Positions 35,436-43,646 of a DNA stretch of 64,000 nucleotides are shown one piece after another. The notes below the pieces were generated by a model. It did no database searches. It had not been told where the DNA came from and saw nothing but the letters and a program-made list of their open reading frames with translations. The position numbers and the translations under genes were made by a program. Position 1 is the first letter of the stretch, and each line of letters begins with the position of its first letter. Origin of the DNA: Metapseudomonas sp043392685 (GTDB lineage Bacteria > Pseudomonadota > Gammaproteobacteria > Pseudomonadales > Pseudomonadaceae); the NCBI GenBank assembly GCA_043392685.1, contig JBHZGM010000007.1, one strand, 5' to 3'.

Positions 35436-35450
35436 TAGACAATCGGTCTA
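35436..35450. promoter_or_regulatory. Second TetR operator, before the AcuI-like gene
   Basis: TAGACAATCGGTCTA, the same half-sites as at 34758 with a spacer one base shorter, ending just before the AAAGGAG ribosome binding site. Confidence 0.7.
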
Positions 35451-35462
35451 AAAGGAGTCGCT

Positions 35463-36446
35463 ATGTTCAATGCAGTCGTTGTGGAGAACCAGGAAGGCGC
35501 TAAGCAGGCCCATTACAGAGAGCTATCCGATGACCAACTGCCATCCGGCAGCGTCACCGTTGCGGTGTCTCACAGTACCCTGAACTACAAAGATGCCCTT
35601 TGCATCACAAGCCGCAGTCCGATCGCCCGGCACTTTCCCATGATTCCTGGGATCGATTTTGTAGGGGTAGTGGAGCGCAGCGAAGACAGCCGCTATCGCG
35701 AAGGCGACGCTGTTTTACTCAACGGCTGGGGTGTTGGGGAAAGTCATTGGGGCGGACTATCCCAGAAGGCCCGGGTGAGTGCAGATTGGCTGATTCCACT
35801 TCCGCAGGGGATGACACCCCGTAACGCCATGTCGATAGGCACCGCCGGTTATACATCCATGCTTAGTCTGATCGCTCTAGAGCGCGCCGGGCTCAGGCCC
35901 GATGCTGGACCAGTTTTGGTAACCGGGGCGAATGGTGGCGTCGGCAGCATTGCAGTCGCTCTACTGGCCGCCCGCGGGTATGAGGTCATTGCCTCGACTG
36001 GCCGGCTAGATGAGGCAGATCACTTGATCCAGCTGGGCGCGACGGAAATGATTGACCGAAACACATTATCCACACCCGGTAAGCCGTTGGGCAAAGAGCG
36101 CTGGATAGCGGCGATTGACTCGGTAGGAAGTCACACCCTTGCGAACGTATGTGCTCAGACCAACGCCGACGGCTGGGTTGCCGCTTGTGGCCTGGCACAA
36201 GGCATGGATTTCCCGGCAACGGTAGCGCCCTTCATTCTGAGGGGGGTGAGCCTCTTGGGGATCAACAGCGTCACACGTCCTTATGCCGAACGAGTCGAGG
36301 CATGGGCTCGACTGAACGCGGAGCTGGATCTGTCGGTTCTGGAGCAATTAACAAGGGAAGTACCGCTTTCAGAGGTCATCCCTGTTGCAGATGACCTTTT
36401 GGCTGGAAAGATTCGCGGACGCCTCGTTGTAGATACCAGCGTTTAA
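35463..36446 (+). CDS. acuI: AcuI/YhdH-type acryloyl-CoA or quinone oxidoreductase
   Basis: 327 residues of the MDR superfamily. Sequence features of the YhdH/AcuI group: LNYKDALCITSRSPIARHFPMIPGIDFVGVV, GWGVGESHWGGLSQKARV, NADPH-binding VLVTGANGGVGSIAVALLAARGYEV and FILRGVSLLGINSV. AcuI reduces acryloyl-CoA to propionyl-CoA with NADPH. The adjacent TetR gene and shared operators support a role in removing acrylate-like electrophiles. Confidence 0.85.
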   Translation: MFNAVVVENQEGAKQAHYRELSDDQLPSGSVTVAVSHSTLNYKDALCITSRSPIARHFPMIPGIDFVGVVERSEDSRYREGDAVLLNGWGVGESHWGGLSQKARVSADWLIPLPQGMTPRNAMSIGTAGYTSMLSLIALERAGLRPDAGPVLVTGANGGVGSIAVALLAARGYEVIASTGRLDEADHLIQLGATEMIDRNTLSTPGKPLGKERWIAAIDSVGSHTLANVCAQTNADGWVAACGLAQGMDFPATVAPFILRGVSLLGINSVTRPYAERVEAWARLNAELDLSVLEQLTREVPLSEVIPVADDLLAGKIRGRLVVDTSV

Positions 36447-36482
36447 CCCATAGCCCAAGCGCTTTCGATGTTTTCGAAGAGG

Positions 36483-36504
36483 CCAGCCCTCGCGTGGGGG
36501 CTGG
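36483..36504 (+). terminator. Hairpin after the AcuI-like gene
   Basis: CCAGCCC, 8-base loop, GGGCTGG: a short GC stem between the AcuI-like gene and the next gene. Weak evidence. Confidence 0.35.
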
Positions 36505-36537
36505 ATCGCTATGAATGTGAAACACCAACCGGAGCAC

Positions 36538-37566
36538 ATGCCAATGAGAGATGCTCAAAAGGACATATTGGACGCTTTCGATAAAGTGACGCTCATCGAG
36601 TCGGCAACACCGATTCAGCGGCTACAAAAGCTTGAACTGCGACTGGGTATCAAGCGAGTCAATCTGTACATCAAGCGTGACGATCACATGGCATTCGCCG
36701 GGGGTGGCAACAAGCTTCGCAAGCTTGAGTTCCTGTTAGGTGAAGCGATCGCACAAGGATGCGACACAATCGTCACGACTGGCGGACTCCAATCTAACCA
36801 CGCACGACTTACTGCCGCTGCATCTGCGCGACTCGGCTTGGACTGCGAACTGGTCCTCGGCAGGGTAGTGCCGCGGCATGATGCCGAGTACGAAAACAAC
36901 GGCAACGTTCTGCTTGATCAGATCTATGGCGCCAAGCTCCATGTACTCCCGCCAGGGGAAAAGGCAGCCGAATTCGCAGCTAATCGAATCCAGCTGCTGA
37001 TCGAAGAGGGCAAGAGACCCTACCTGATCCCTATGGGGGGATCGTCTCCTCTTGGCGCGCTGGGTTACGCCAAATGCAGTGATGAGATAATGCAGTATGA
37101 ACGGGATAACGACATCCGCTTCGAGAAGGTTCTTCTACCTAACGGCAGCTCGGGTACTCATGCGGGTCTAGCTGCAGGTTTCGTCACTCGTGGACGCTCC
37201 CCGACGATCATTCGATCCTATTCAGTGTTGGGAGAGCAAGAACAGGCGGTGCAGCAAACCTTGAAGCTCGCTAACGACGCGCTGGCATTGGTTGGGTCTT
37301 CAGAGATCGCGCCCAATCAGATCGATGTAGATGGGAATCACCGGGGGGAGGGTTATGGGATTCCGACAGCTGAAGCTCTTGAGGCAATTGCATCTCTAGC
37401 TAAGACCGAAGGTATCTTGCTTGATCCGGTTTACTCTGCAAAAGCCTTTGCCGGCATGCTTCATGACATAGCTGCGGGAGATTTCGTCGAGGGGGCCAAC
37501 CTACTGTTCCTATTCACAGGCGGCGGACCAGGCGTTTATGCCTATCGCAGCGCATTCGCTTTCTAA
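36538..37566 (+). CDS. D-cysteine desulfhydrase / L-cysteate sulfo-lyase-like PLP enzyme
   Basis: 342 residues; ATG at 36538 follows GGAG, an upstream ATG at 36511 has a weaker site. The ACC deaminase/D-cysteine desulfhydrase family is identified by NLYIKRDDHMAFAGGGNKLRKLEFLLGEAIAQGCDTIVTTGGLQSNHARLTAAASARLGL, in which the Lys of GNKLRK binds PLP, and by LPNGSSGTHAGLAAGF. D-cysteine desulfhydrase (DcyD) and L-cysteate sulfo-lyase (CuyA) are close relatives and cannot be told apart by eye. Confidence 0.8.
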   Translation: MPMRDAQKDILDAFDKVTLIESATPIQRLQKLELRLGIKRVNLYIKRDDHMAFAGGGNKLRKLEFLLGEAIAQGCDTIVTTGGLQSNHARLTAAASARLGLDCELVLGRVVPRHDAEYENNGNVLLDQIYGAKLHVLPPGEKAAEFAANRIQLLIEEGKRPYLIPMGGSSPLGALGYAKCSDEIMQYERDNDIRFEKVLLPNGSSGTHAGLAAGFVTRGRSPTIIRSYSVLGEQEQAVQQTLKLANDALALVGSSEIAPNQIDVDGNHRGEGYGIPTAEALEAIASLAKTEGILLDPVYSAKAFAGMLHDIAAGDFVEGANLLFLFTGGGPGVYAYRSAFAF

Positions 37567-37590
37567 AAAACCGGTCCTCAGAGGGAGTCT

Positions 37591-37620
37591 GCTCATCACC
37601 GGGATGTGCCGGTGATGAGC
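37591..37620. terminator. Bidirectional terminator hairpin
   Basis: GCTCATCACCGG, loop GATGTG, CCGGTGATGAGC: a perfect 12-bp stem between converging genes ending at 37566 and 37631. Confidence 0.75.
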
Positions 37621-37630
37621 ATTCTGTCAA

Positions 37631-38341
37631 TCAATGGCCTGCGCTCTGACCGCCGTCGACGTGCAGGATCTCGCCGGTGACAAACGAAGCGCTGTCCAAG
37701 TAAAGAATCGCTTGAACGATGTCATTGATCTCGCCCATGTGACCGACGGGGTGCAGCTTGCCGAGGGCATCGTGAGTTTCGGCGCCATGCATTGGGGTCT
37801 TGATGATGCCAGGCGATACGGCGTTAGCGCGAATGCCTCGCTTGGCATACTCAATCGCGATCGATTTGGTAGCAGCGTTGATGCCACCTTTGGTGAGGGA
37901 TGCCATTACCGACGGAACGCCGTCGATTGCGTGGTCAACCAGGCTGGTGGTGACGCTGACCACATGCCCGCTACCATTCTTTTCCATTTCCGCGATGGCG
38001 AGCTGGGAGATGTAGAAGAAGCCGCTCATATTGGTCGCAACGACCTGCGCATAGTCTTCTTTGGTGTAGCTGGTGAATGGTTTGGCGACGAAAATCCCGG
38101 CGTTGTTGACGAGCGTATCGATGCGCCCGAAGCGGGCCACGGCTTCGCGCACAACTCGTTCCGCTGTGGCCGGATCCGCAATATCACCGGCAACAGTCAG
38201 GATATCTGGATCGGTCGATGGTTGAATGGAGCGCGAGGTCGCTACCACTTTGTGGCCGAGGGCTCGGAACCCTTCCACTACACCTGCACCAATGCCTTGA
38301 GATGCGCCAGTTACGATGATGACTTTTTGAGAATTGCTCAT
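37631..38341 (-). CDS. Short-chain dehydrogenase-like protein lacking the catalytic tyrosine
   Basis: 236 residues with the SDR Rossmann start VIIVTGASQGIGAGV, NNAG motif (LVNNAGIFVAKPF) and the proline-rich end SPGIIKTPM. At the YxxxK position the sequence is SVMASLTKGG, so Ala stands where the catalytic Tyr should be, while the Lys and the NAD(P) region are kept. This variant occurs in a group of proteobacterial SDR proteins as far as I recall. It is the last gene of a tautomerase-DsbA-SDR operon. Confidence 0.85.
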   Translation of the reverse strand: MSNSQKVIIVTGASQGIGAGVVEGFRALGHKVVATSRSIQPSTDPDILTVAGDIADPATAERVVREAVARFGRIDTLVNNAGIFVAKPFTSYTKEDYAQVVATNMSGFFYISQLAIAEMEKNGSGHVVSVTTSLVDHAIDGVPSVMASLTKGGINAATKSIAIEYAKRGIRANAVSPGIIKTPMHGAETHDALGKLHPVGHMGEINDIVQAILYLDSASFVTGEILHVDGGQSAGH

Positions 38342-38369
38342 GATATTTCCTCTACGATGGATTAAGGTT

Positions 38370-39026
38370 TCAGTTAGACGAAGCGGCTTGTGCCGCCTGC
38401 CTTAACACTTGCTCGTAATACTCAACAGACTGTGAGCCTGCGACGACTTGCCGATTGTTCAGTACCATTGCGGGTACAGAGTTGATGCCGCGGTCCAAGT
38501 AAAAATTTTCGAGCGCTCGGACTTCATCGGTGAATTGCCCGCTTTCAAGTACTACCTGCGCTTGCTGGGCGTTCAAACCGACTTTCTGAGCCAACGCCAC
38601 CAACGTCTGGTGACTGCTAGGGTTTTGCCCGTTCACGAAGTAAGCCTCAATCAGCGCTCGGTGGAGCTCGCTTTGGAGCCCTTCGTTCGCTGCCCAGAAC
38701 AGCAGGCGATGTGCATCGTGGGTATTGAAAAAGTGAGTTCGCCTTTGGAGATTGAACTCAAAGCCGAGCTCCCGTCCTCTTTCAACAATCATCTGATTAC
38801 GCGCCGCCACCTGCTCCGCAGTTCTTCCGTACTTGCGAATCATGTGCTGGATGGCGTCCTCACCTTCGGCAGGCATATCGGGATTGAGCTCAAACGGTTT
38901 AAACGTCAACTTGACGTCGATTTCGTCGGCTACGTTGGCGATGGCTTGGTCCAAGGCAGTCGAGCCCAATGCGCACCAGGGGCAGACAACATCAGAAACG
39001 AAGTCGATTTTTATCGTGTGCTTCAT
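38370..39026 (-). CDS. DsbA-family (FrnE-like) oxidoreductase
   Basis: 218 residues, no signal peptide, so cytoplasmic. KIDFVSDVVCPWCALGSTALDQAI has a CPWC active site, and INSVPAMVLNNRQVVAGSQSVEYYEQVL is the FrnE-type C-terminus with the cis-Pro (SVPAMV). Such proteins act as isomerases or thiol-dependent reductases. It overlaps the tautomerase stop and is followed by the SDR gene. Confidence 0.85.
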   Translation of the reverse strand: MKHTIKIDFVSDVVCPWCALGSTALDQAIANVADEIDVKLTFKPFELNPDMPAEGEDAIQHMIRKYGRTAEQVAARNQMIVERGRELGFEFNLQRRTHFFNTHDAHRLLFWAANEGLQSELHRALIEAYFVNGQNPSSHQTLVALAQKVGLNAQQAQVVLESGQFTDEVRALENFYLDRGINSVPAMVLNNRQVVAGSQSVEYYEQVLRQAAQAASSN

Positions 39027-39238
39027 GGCTTTGACTCCGACAATTGCTTTCTGTACTCGGTAGTCGTAATGCCGGAGTAGCCCCAGTTATCAGTGTCGAC
39101 TTCTTCGATCACGATGTGGGTCAACTTAGGATCTTTATGAAGCACGCGCTCCATAGTTTCAGTAATTTCTTTTATTACCTGAGCCTTTTGCTCTCGGGTA
39201 ACACCATCACGAGTGATGCGGACGCTGATGAATGGCAT
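39023..39238 (-). CDS. 4-oxalocrotonate tautomerase family protein
   Basis: 71 residues. Start set at MPFISVRITRDGVTREQKAQVIKEITETMERVLHKDP so that Pro follows Met and becomes the catalytic N-terminal proline; an upstream in-frame start would hide it. First gene of the three-gene operon that is divergent from a LysR gene. Confidence 0.85.
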   Translation of the reverse strand: MPFISVRITRDGVTREQKAQVIKEITETMERVLHKDPKLTHIVIEEVDTDNWGYSGITTTEYRKQLSESKP

Positions 39239-39461
39239 AGGAAGTTCCTCTATCAAGTATGCATTTGGGTGATGAGCAGTTGATGGAGAAACTTTAAGAA
39301 TTCAGAGCAAATTGATAAATATGCCCTGAGGTACTTCATTTGTGACCTCGTGTATCGAATCACGGGGCACCTGGGTAGGCCTTTTTTGGCTGTTACCTGT
39401 CTGTGCACAGCTGTGGCAGCCTATAGCTGCCGGTCGTGCTTCGCAGAGAAGAGGGGATGGG
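39239..39461. other. Divergent promoter region, tautomerase operon / LysR
   Basis: 223 bases with an AT-rich middle (GATAAATATGCCCTGAGG near 39311). Expected to hold the LysR operator, but no clear palindrome was picked out. Confidence 0.4.
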
Positions 39462-40376
39462 ATGGATCGTTTGCAAGCAATGCAGGTTTTTGCCCGGGTA
39501 GTGGAGACCAACAGCTTCAATAGAGCAGCCGAGGCCTTGGGGATCATGCCATCCTCGGCCACCCGGATGATCAAGAATCTTGAGGATTACCTGGGGGTCC
39601 GCTTACTCAATCGGACGACACGACAGCTGAGCCTGACAGCGGATGGTGAGCATTACTACCGTCACTGCCGACAAGTGCTGGCTGACATTGATCGGGCGGA
39701 ATCCACCTTTCCGGGCGGGAATGCCACGCCGCGAGGCAGATTGCGTGTGGATATCTCGAATTCTTTAGGTCGTCTTTTCGTTCTACCTGCAGTGCGCGAG
39801 TATCAGCAGCGATTCCCTGAGGTTGAATTGGTCATCGGCCTGAGTGATCGGACCGTAGACTTGGTACAGGAAGGCATCGACTGCGTGGTCCGTACCGGAG
39901 TGCCGCTTGACTCTGCAAGCCTGGTAGCTCGGCAAATTGGCAGTTTCGACTGGGTAACGTGCGCCTCTCCACAATACCTACAAGCGTATGGCGTACCCAG
40001 GTCCTTGGACGACTTGCAGAAGCATCAGTCAGTGGGTTACCTGTCTAGCAGGACCGGGCGATCCATCGAATGGCATTATTTGGTCAACGACGAACCCGTC
40101 TTTGTTCGAGTCCCTGAAAAGCTAGCGGTAAATGATACTGACGGCTATGTGACATGCGGGCTAGAAGGTCTTGGCCTGATACGGGTGGGCAGCTACATGG
40201 TTTGGCCCCATTTGGATTCCGGCAGACTAGTTTCAGTGCTTGAGGGTTACACCGCACCGCCCGTGCCGATCTCAGTGATGTATCACCACAGCAGTTACCA
40301 CTCACCGACGCTGAGGTCGTTCGTAGACTGGGTCATTGAGCTATTCAAAAACTCAAAATTAGGACTAGGCAATTAA
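39462..40376 (+). CDS. LysR-family transcriptional regulator
   Basis: 304 residues from MDRLQAMQVFARVVETNSFNRAAEALGIMPSSATRMIKNLEDYLGVRLLNRTTRQLSLTADG, a CrgA/DmlR-type LysR. The reading frame is open for 40 codons further upstream, but only this Met follows a purine-rich site and matches the family start. Likely regulator of the divergent tautomerase-DsbA-SDR operon. Confidence 0.88.
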   Translation: MDRLQAMQVFARVVETNSFNRAAEALGIMPSSATRMIKNLEDYLGVRLLNRTTRQLSLTADGEHYYRHCRQVLADIDRAESTFPGGNATPRGRLRVDISNSLGRLFVLPAVREYQQRFPEVELVIGLSDRTVDLVQEGIDCVVRTGVPLDSASLVARQIGSFDWVTCASPQYLQAYGVPRSLDDLQKHQSVGYLSSRTGRSIEWHYLVNDEPVFVRVPEKLAVNDTDGYVTCGLEGLGLIRVGSYMVWPHLDSGRLVSVLEGYTAPPVPISVMYHHSSYHSPTLRSFVDWVIELFKNSKLGLGN

Positions 40377-40429
40377 CTCATCACACCTCCTCCCTGCATG
40401 CCAAGCGTTGAAAGCCAAATGGTGGTAGT

Positions 40430-40470
40430 GGTCATAATTCGATTTTTTGCAATTGTGAAATCGAGTTACG
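40430..40470. promoter_or_regulatory. Dyad upstream of the NmrA-like gene
   Basis: TTCGATTT and AAATCGAG flank a 12-base AT-rich centre near 40438-40467. This is a possible regulator site; no nearby regulator is the clear owner. Confidence 0.35.
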
Positions 40471-40576
40471 GCACAGACATCATGAATGCTTTTGTCCAAA
40501 ATCGTTAACTGGCTAGCGACTGTAAGAGTCGCCAACTGCTCATACTGAGGGTTTTCAGTTCTAACGAGGTGGCTTT

Positions 40577-41524
40577 ATGACTAACGAGACTACTTTTAAC
40601 AAGCGCAAGATACTCGTGCTCGGCGCAGGTGAATTGGGGCTAGAGGTTCTGAGAGAGTTATCTGCACAAGGAGTGGCCATCGGAAAGGCAGAGGTTTCGG
40701 TAATGCTGAGGACATCATCCAGCAGTTCTTCAAGCCAACGGAGTCAACTGCTCACGGAACTGGATGCTCTTGGGGTTAGCGTGATTGCGGGGGATGTGGT
40801 GGGTGACACCCTGGAAACCATAGCCGAAACCTTTGGCAAGTTTGAGGTAGTGGTTAGTTGCGTAGGCTTTGCTGCTGGTCCAGGCACTCAGCTGAAGCTG
40901 GCCTTGGCAGCTATCGAGTCAGGTATCAGAAAATACTATCCTTGGCAGTTTGGTGTTGACTACGACGTGATCGGCCGCGGTAGCGCTCAGCCACTCTTCG
41001 ACGAGCAACTTGATGTTCGTGATCTATTGCGATCGCAAAGCAGGATCGACTGGACGATTATTTCTACTGGTATGTTCACAAGCTTTCTCTTTGAGCCATC
41101 CTTTGGCGTCGTAGATCTCGAAAACAGGACAGTTAATGCACTTGGCGACTGGGATACGTCCGTTACTGTCACCACGCCTCAAGACATTGGTAAGTTGACA
41201 GCGAAAGCAGTACTTTCCGAGCCTGAAATTACCAGTAAAGTAATCTACACTGCGGGCGATACCGTTTCCTATCGTCAGCTGGCAGATCTCGTAGATGAGG
41301 CGCTGGATTGTTCCGTTGCAAGGAATGTTTGGACGATCCCTTTCTTGCAGGACGAGCTCAAAAAGGATCCCACCAATGTCTTGAAAAGATATCGGCTGGT
41401 GTTCGCGCAAGGCAATGACAACGGCGCTGGTGTAGCGTGGAACAAAGAAGTATCTTATAACTATATAGAAAATGTAAAAGTTTCAACTATAGCCGACTGG
41501 CTTAGATCCAACGCAGCGGTATAG
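40577..41524 (+). CDS. NmrA/isoflavone-reductase-like NAD(P)-binding protein
   Basis: 315 residues with an atypical-SDR start (KRKILVLGAGELGLEVLREL) and the isoflavone-reductase-like IRKYYPWQFGVDYDVIGRGSAQPLFDEQLDVRDLLR, RIDWTIISTGMFTSFLFEP. Many relatives are eukaryotic (fungal) aromatic alcohol reductases. The gene is AT-richer than its neighbours, suggesting separate origin. Substrate unknown. Confidence 0.75.
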   Translation: MTNETTFNKRKILVLGAGELGLEVLRELSAQGVAIGKAEVSVMLRTSSSSSSSQRSQLLTELDALGVSVIAGDVVGDTLETIAETFGKFEVVVSCVGFAAGPGTQLKLALAAIESGIRKYYPWQFGVDYDVIGRGSAQPLFDEQLDVRDLLRSQSRIDWTIISTGMFTSFLFEPSFGVVDLENRTVNALGDWDTSVTVTTPQDIGKLTAKAVLSEPEITSKVIYTAGDTVSYRQLADLVDEALDCSVARNVWTIPFLQDELKKDPTNVLKRYRLVFAQGNDNGAGVAWNKEVSYNYIENVKVSTIADWLRSNAAV

Positions 41525-41535
41525 CCTCAACTTAT

Positions 41536-41595
41536 GACTGCTATCGCTTGCCAAATACAACAATTAAAGCTTGTTTGCTTAAAGCGGTAGCAGTC
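41536..41595. terminator. Bidirectional terminator-like long hairpin
   Basis: GACTGCTATCGCTT (41536-41549) pairs with AAGCGGTAGCAGTC (41582-41595) with one G-T pair, between converging genes. Confidence 0.55.
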
Positions 41596-41624
41596 GCCGA
41601 ATTGTATACCCGTTTTTTCTAGAT

Positions 41625-41876
41625 TTAGCGTTTGGACTGCAGAGCGATCCGTGATACGGAGAAGAAACCGTTCGCTTTAATAACAATTTTAAAATCGTAA
41701 CCCAGCTGCTGTGCCATATGTCGAAATGCGGCCATTTCACGTCGCGCCGGATTGCTTTCGTTGTCATCCTCAATGGTGGCACTCAGCTCGACTAAATGCT
41801 GCTCAATCATCGCTAAAACGCTATCGACGTAAGGAGATGGAATCGTGATCTGCCTGTCGCCTAGTATGCTCATCAA
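41625..41876 (-). CDS. Hypothetical protein, 83 residues
   Basis: MMSILGDRQITIPSPYVDSVLAMIEQHLVEL, then a soluble acidic and basic mix ending SRIALQSKR. No signal, helix pattern or motif known to me. It lies directly upstream of the truncated intron, so its upstream region may be disrupted. Confidence 0.4.
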   Translation of the reverse strand: MMSILGDRQITIPSPYVDSVLAMIEQHLVELSATIEDDNESNPARREMAAFRHMAQQLGYDFKIVIKANGFFSVSRIALQSKR

Positions 41877-41928
41877 GTCAGCTTTCCTTTATTCCTAACT
41901 TCTGTCATAGAGAAGCAATTTTCGAATA

Positions 41929-43227
41929 TTGGCCGTGAAACGAGTGACGGAGAATAGAGGCAAGAGGACACCGGGCGTTGACGGCAAGATCTGGTCAACC
42001 CCCACGGCCAAATCGAAGGGAGTACAGGCGTTACAGCAGCGAGGCTATCGGCCCCAACCACTGCGACGCATCTACATACCCAAAAGCAATGGCAAGCAGC
42101 GTCCGCTCGGAATTCCGACGATGCGGGATCGTGCCATGCAGGCGCTATGGAAACTGGCTCTAGAGCCTGTCGCCGAAACGCGTGCAGACCCCAACTCATA
42201 TGGATTCCGGCCGCACCGGTCAACGGCCGACGCCATCGCTTATTGCTTCGACGTTCTGGCGAAACGCAGCTCAGCGCCGTGGGTGCTTGAAGGGGATATT
42301 CGAGGCTGTTTTGACAATATCAGCCACGACTGGCTTCTCGCCAACGTGCCCATGGATAAAGCAATCCTGCGTAAATGGCTTCGAGCGGGGTATGTCGATC
42401 AGGGAGCCTTGTTCGCAACGGAGGCGGGAACCCCGCAAGGGGGAATCATCTCTCCGGTACTCGCGAACTGGACGCTGGATGGACTGGAAGAGGTCGTCTA
42501 CGCAAGCGTGGCTGCAACAGCGCTCCAGCGTCAGCCATTCAAAATACACGTCGTGCGGTATGCGGATGACTTCATCGTGACCGGCGCCACGCAAGCTGTT
42601 CTGCAACACCAGGTTCGCCCCGCCATCGAGGCCTTCCTGAAACAGCGTGGCATGGAACTCTCAGATGAAAAAAACCAGATAATGCATATCTCACAAGGCT
42701 TCGATTTTCTCGGCCAGAACGTACGCAAGTATGCCGGCAAGCTGCTCACCACTCCGGCTCGCAAGAGTGTGAAAGCGCTGTTGGATAAGGTTCGGGAAAT
42801 CGCGAACGGAAACCGGGTGGCGACGCAGGCTAACCTGATCTTGACCCTCAACCCAGTGATCCGGGGATGGGCCATGTATCATCGTCATGTGGTCGCGGCT
42901 AAACGCTTCGCGTGGATCGACCATCGAATTTGGCAGGTGTTATGGCGCTGGGCTGTCCGCCGGCACCCCATGAAAAGTGCCCACTGGGTGAAACAGCGAT
43001 ACTTTCGTACCGTGGGTCAACGGCACTGGGTTTTTACTTCCAAGGAAAAAATACGCGGCATGAACCAACCGGTTTGGCTTTTTGCCGCCGCCAGTGTTTC
43101 GATTGTGCGGCATATCAAGATACGCAGCGCGACGAACCCGTTTGATCCTGCATGGACGTTTTACCTTGAGCGCCGAAGCGCGCATCGTCAGGTAGCCCGG
43201 TCTCACTCAGGCTGCTGGAAGGCTTGA
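41929..43227 (+). pseudogene. ltrA: Group II intron reverse transcriptase/maturase LtrA, N-terminally truncated
   Basis: 432 codons remain. RT blocks are present: TPGVDG (block 0/1 region), RRIYIPKSNGKQRPLGIPTMRDRAMQ, YGFRPHRSTADAI, LEGDIRGCFDNISHDWLL, GTPQGGIISPVLANWTLD and the catalytic VRYADDFIV, then the maturase X domain and a C-terminal zinc-finger-less end. The start is a TTG inside the family pattern AVKRVTENRGKRTPGVDG, where about 60-70 residues should precede. It is probably not functional in its native role. Confidence 0.85.
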
Positions 43228-43301
43228 GCCGTATGCGGTGAAAGTCGCACGTACGGTTCTTAGGGGGCCCTAGGCCAGCAATGGCCTGGGGGCTACCCGA
43301 C
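41929..43301 (+). mobile_element. Group II intron, 5'-truncated
   Basis: The element begins inside the intron-encoded reverse transcriptase and runs to the intron 3' end. Domain V is intact at 43226-43259 (GAGCCGTATGCGG, GAAA, TCGCACGTACGGTTC), and domain VI plus the end CTACCCGAC follow to about 43301. Everything 5' of the RT (domains I to early IV and the N-terminal RT codons) is missing. It cannot splice itself. Truncation at the 5' end is the usual outcome of incomplete retrotransposition or later deletion. Confidence 0.85.
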
Positions 43302-43302
43302 T

Positions 43303-43392
43303 AGTGCACAGACCGATCCGGAAGGCCGCAAAAACTTTGAATTGATCGCGGTGAGAAGCGAAGAGCGTATTGGTGGCATAGTTCGCGAGTAA
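43303..43392 (+). pseudogene. C-terminal fragment of an interrupted gene after the intron
   Basis: Immediately after the intron 3' end the frame reads SAQTDPEGRKNFELIAVRSEERIGGIVRE and stops at 43390. It looks like the end of a protein whose front part was lost together with the intron 5' end. The family is not recognised. Confidence 0.35.
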
Positions 43393-43412
43393 CTCATACC
43401 AGAGACGCATAA

Positions 43413-43640
43413 ATGACTGTGGAAAGCTTCGACCAACTCGCGATCTTCTCGACCGTGGCACAAGAGCGCAGCTTCACCCGCGCCACAGCCAAACTCGGCA
43501 TGTCGCAGCCCGCCCTCAGTCGAGCGATGCGTCAGCTTGAAGAGCGCCTGGGGGGCCGATTGCTTGCCGCGCACCACGCGAAGCGTTTCTCCCACGGAAG
43601 CGGGCGAACACCTGCTGTGCCAGCATCCGGAGGAGTTGGT
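43413..43640 (+). pseudogene. LysR regulator remnant with frameshift
   Basis: MTVESFDQLAIFSTVAQERSFTRATAKLGMSQPALSRAMRQLEERLGGRLLA is a normal LysR HTH. The continuation RTTRSVSPTEAGEHLL is in another frame, so there is a frameshift near 43570, and the rest of the gene is absent, cut off by the converging MOSC gene. Confidence 0.8.
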
Positions 43641-43646
43641 TGTGCG

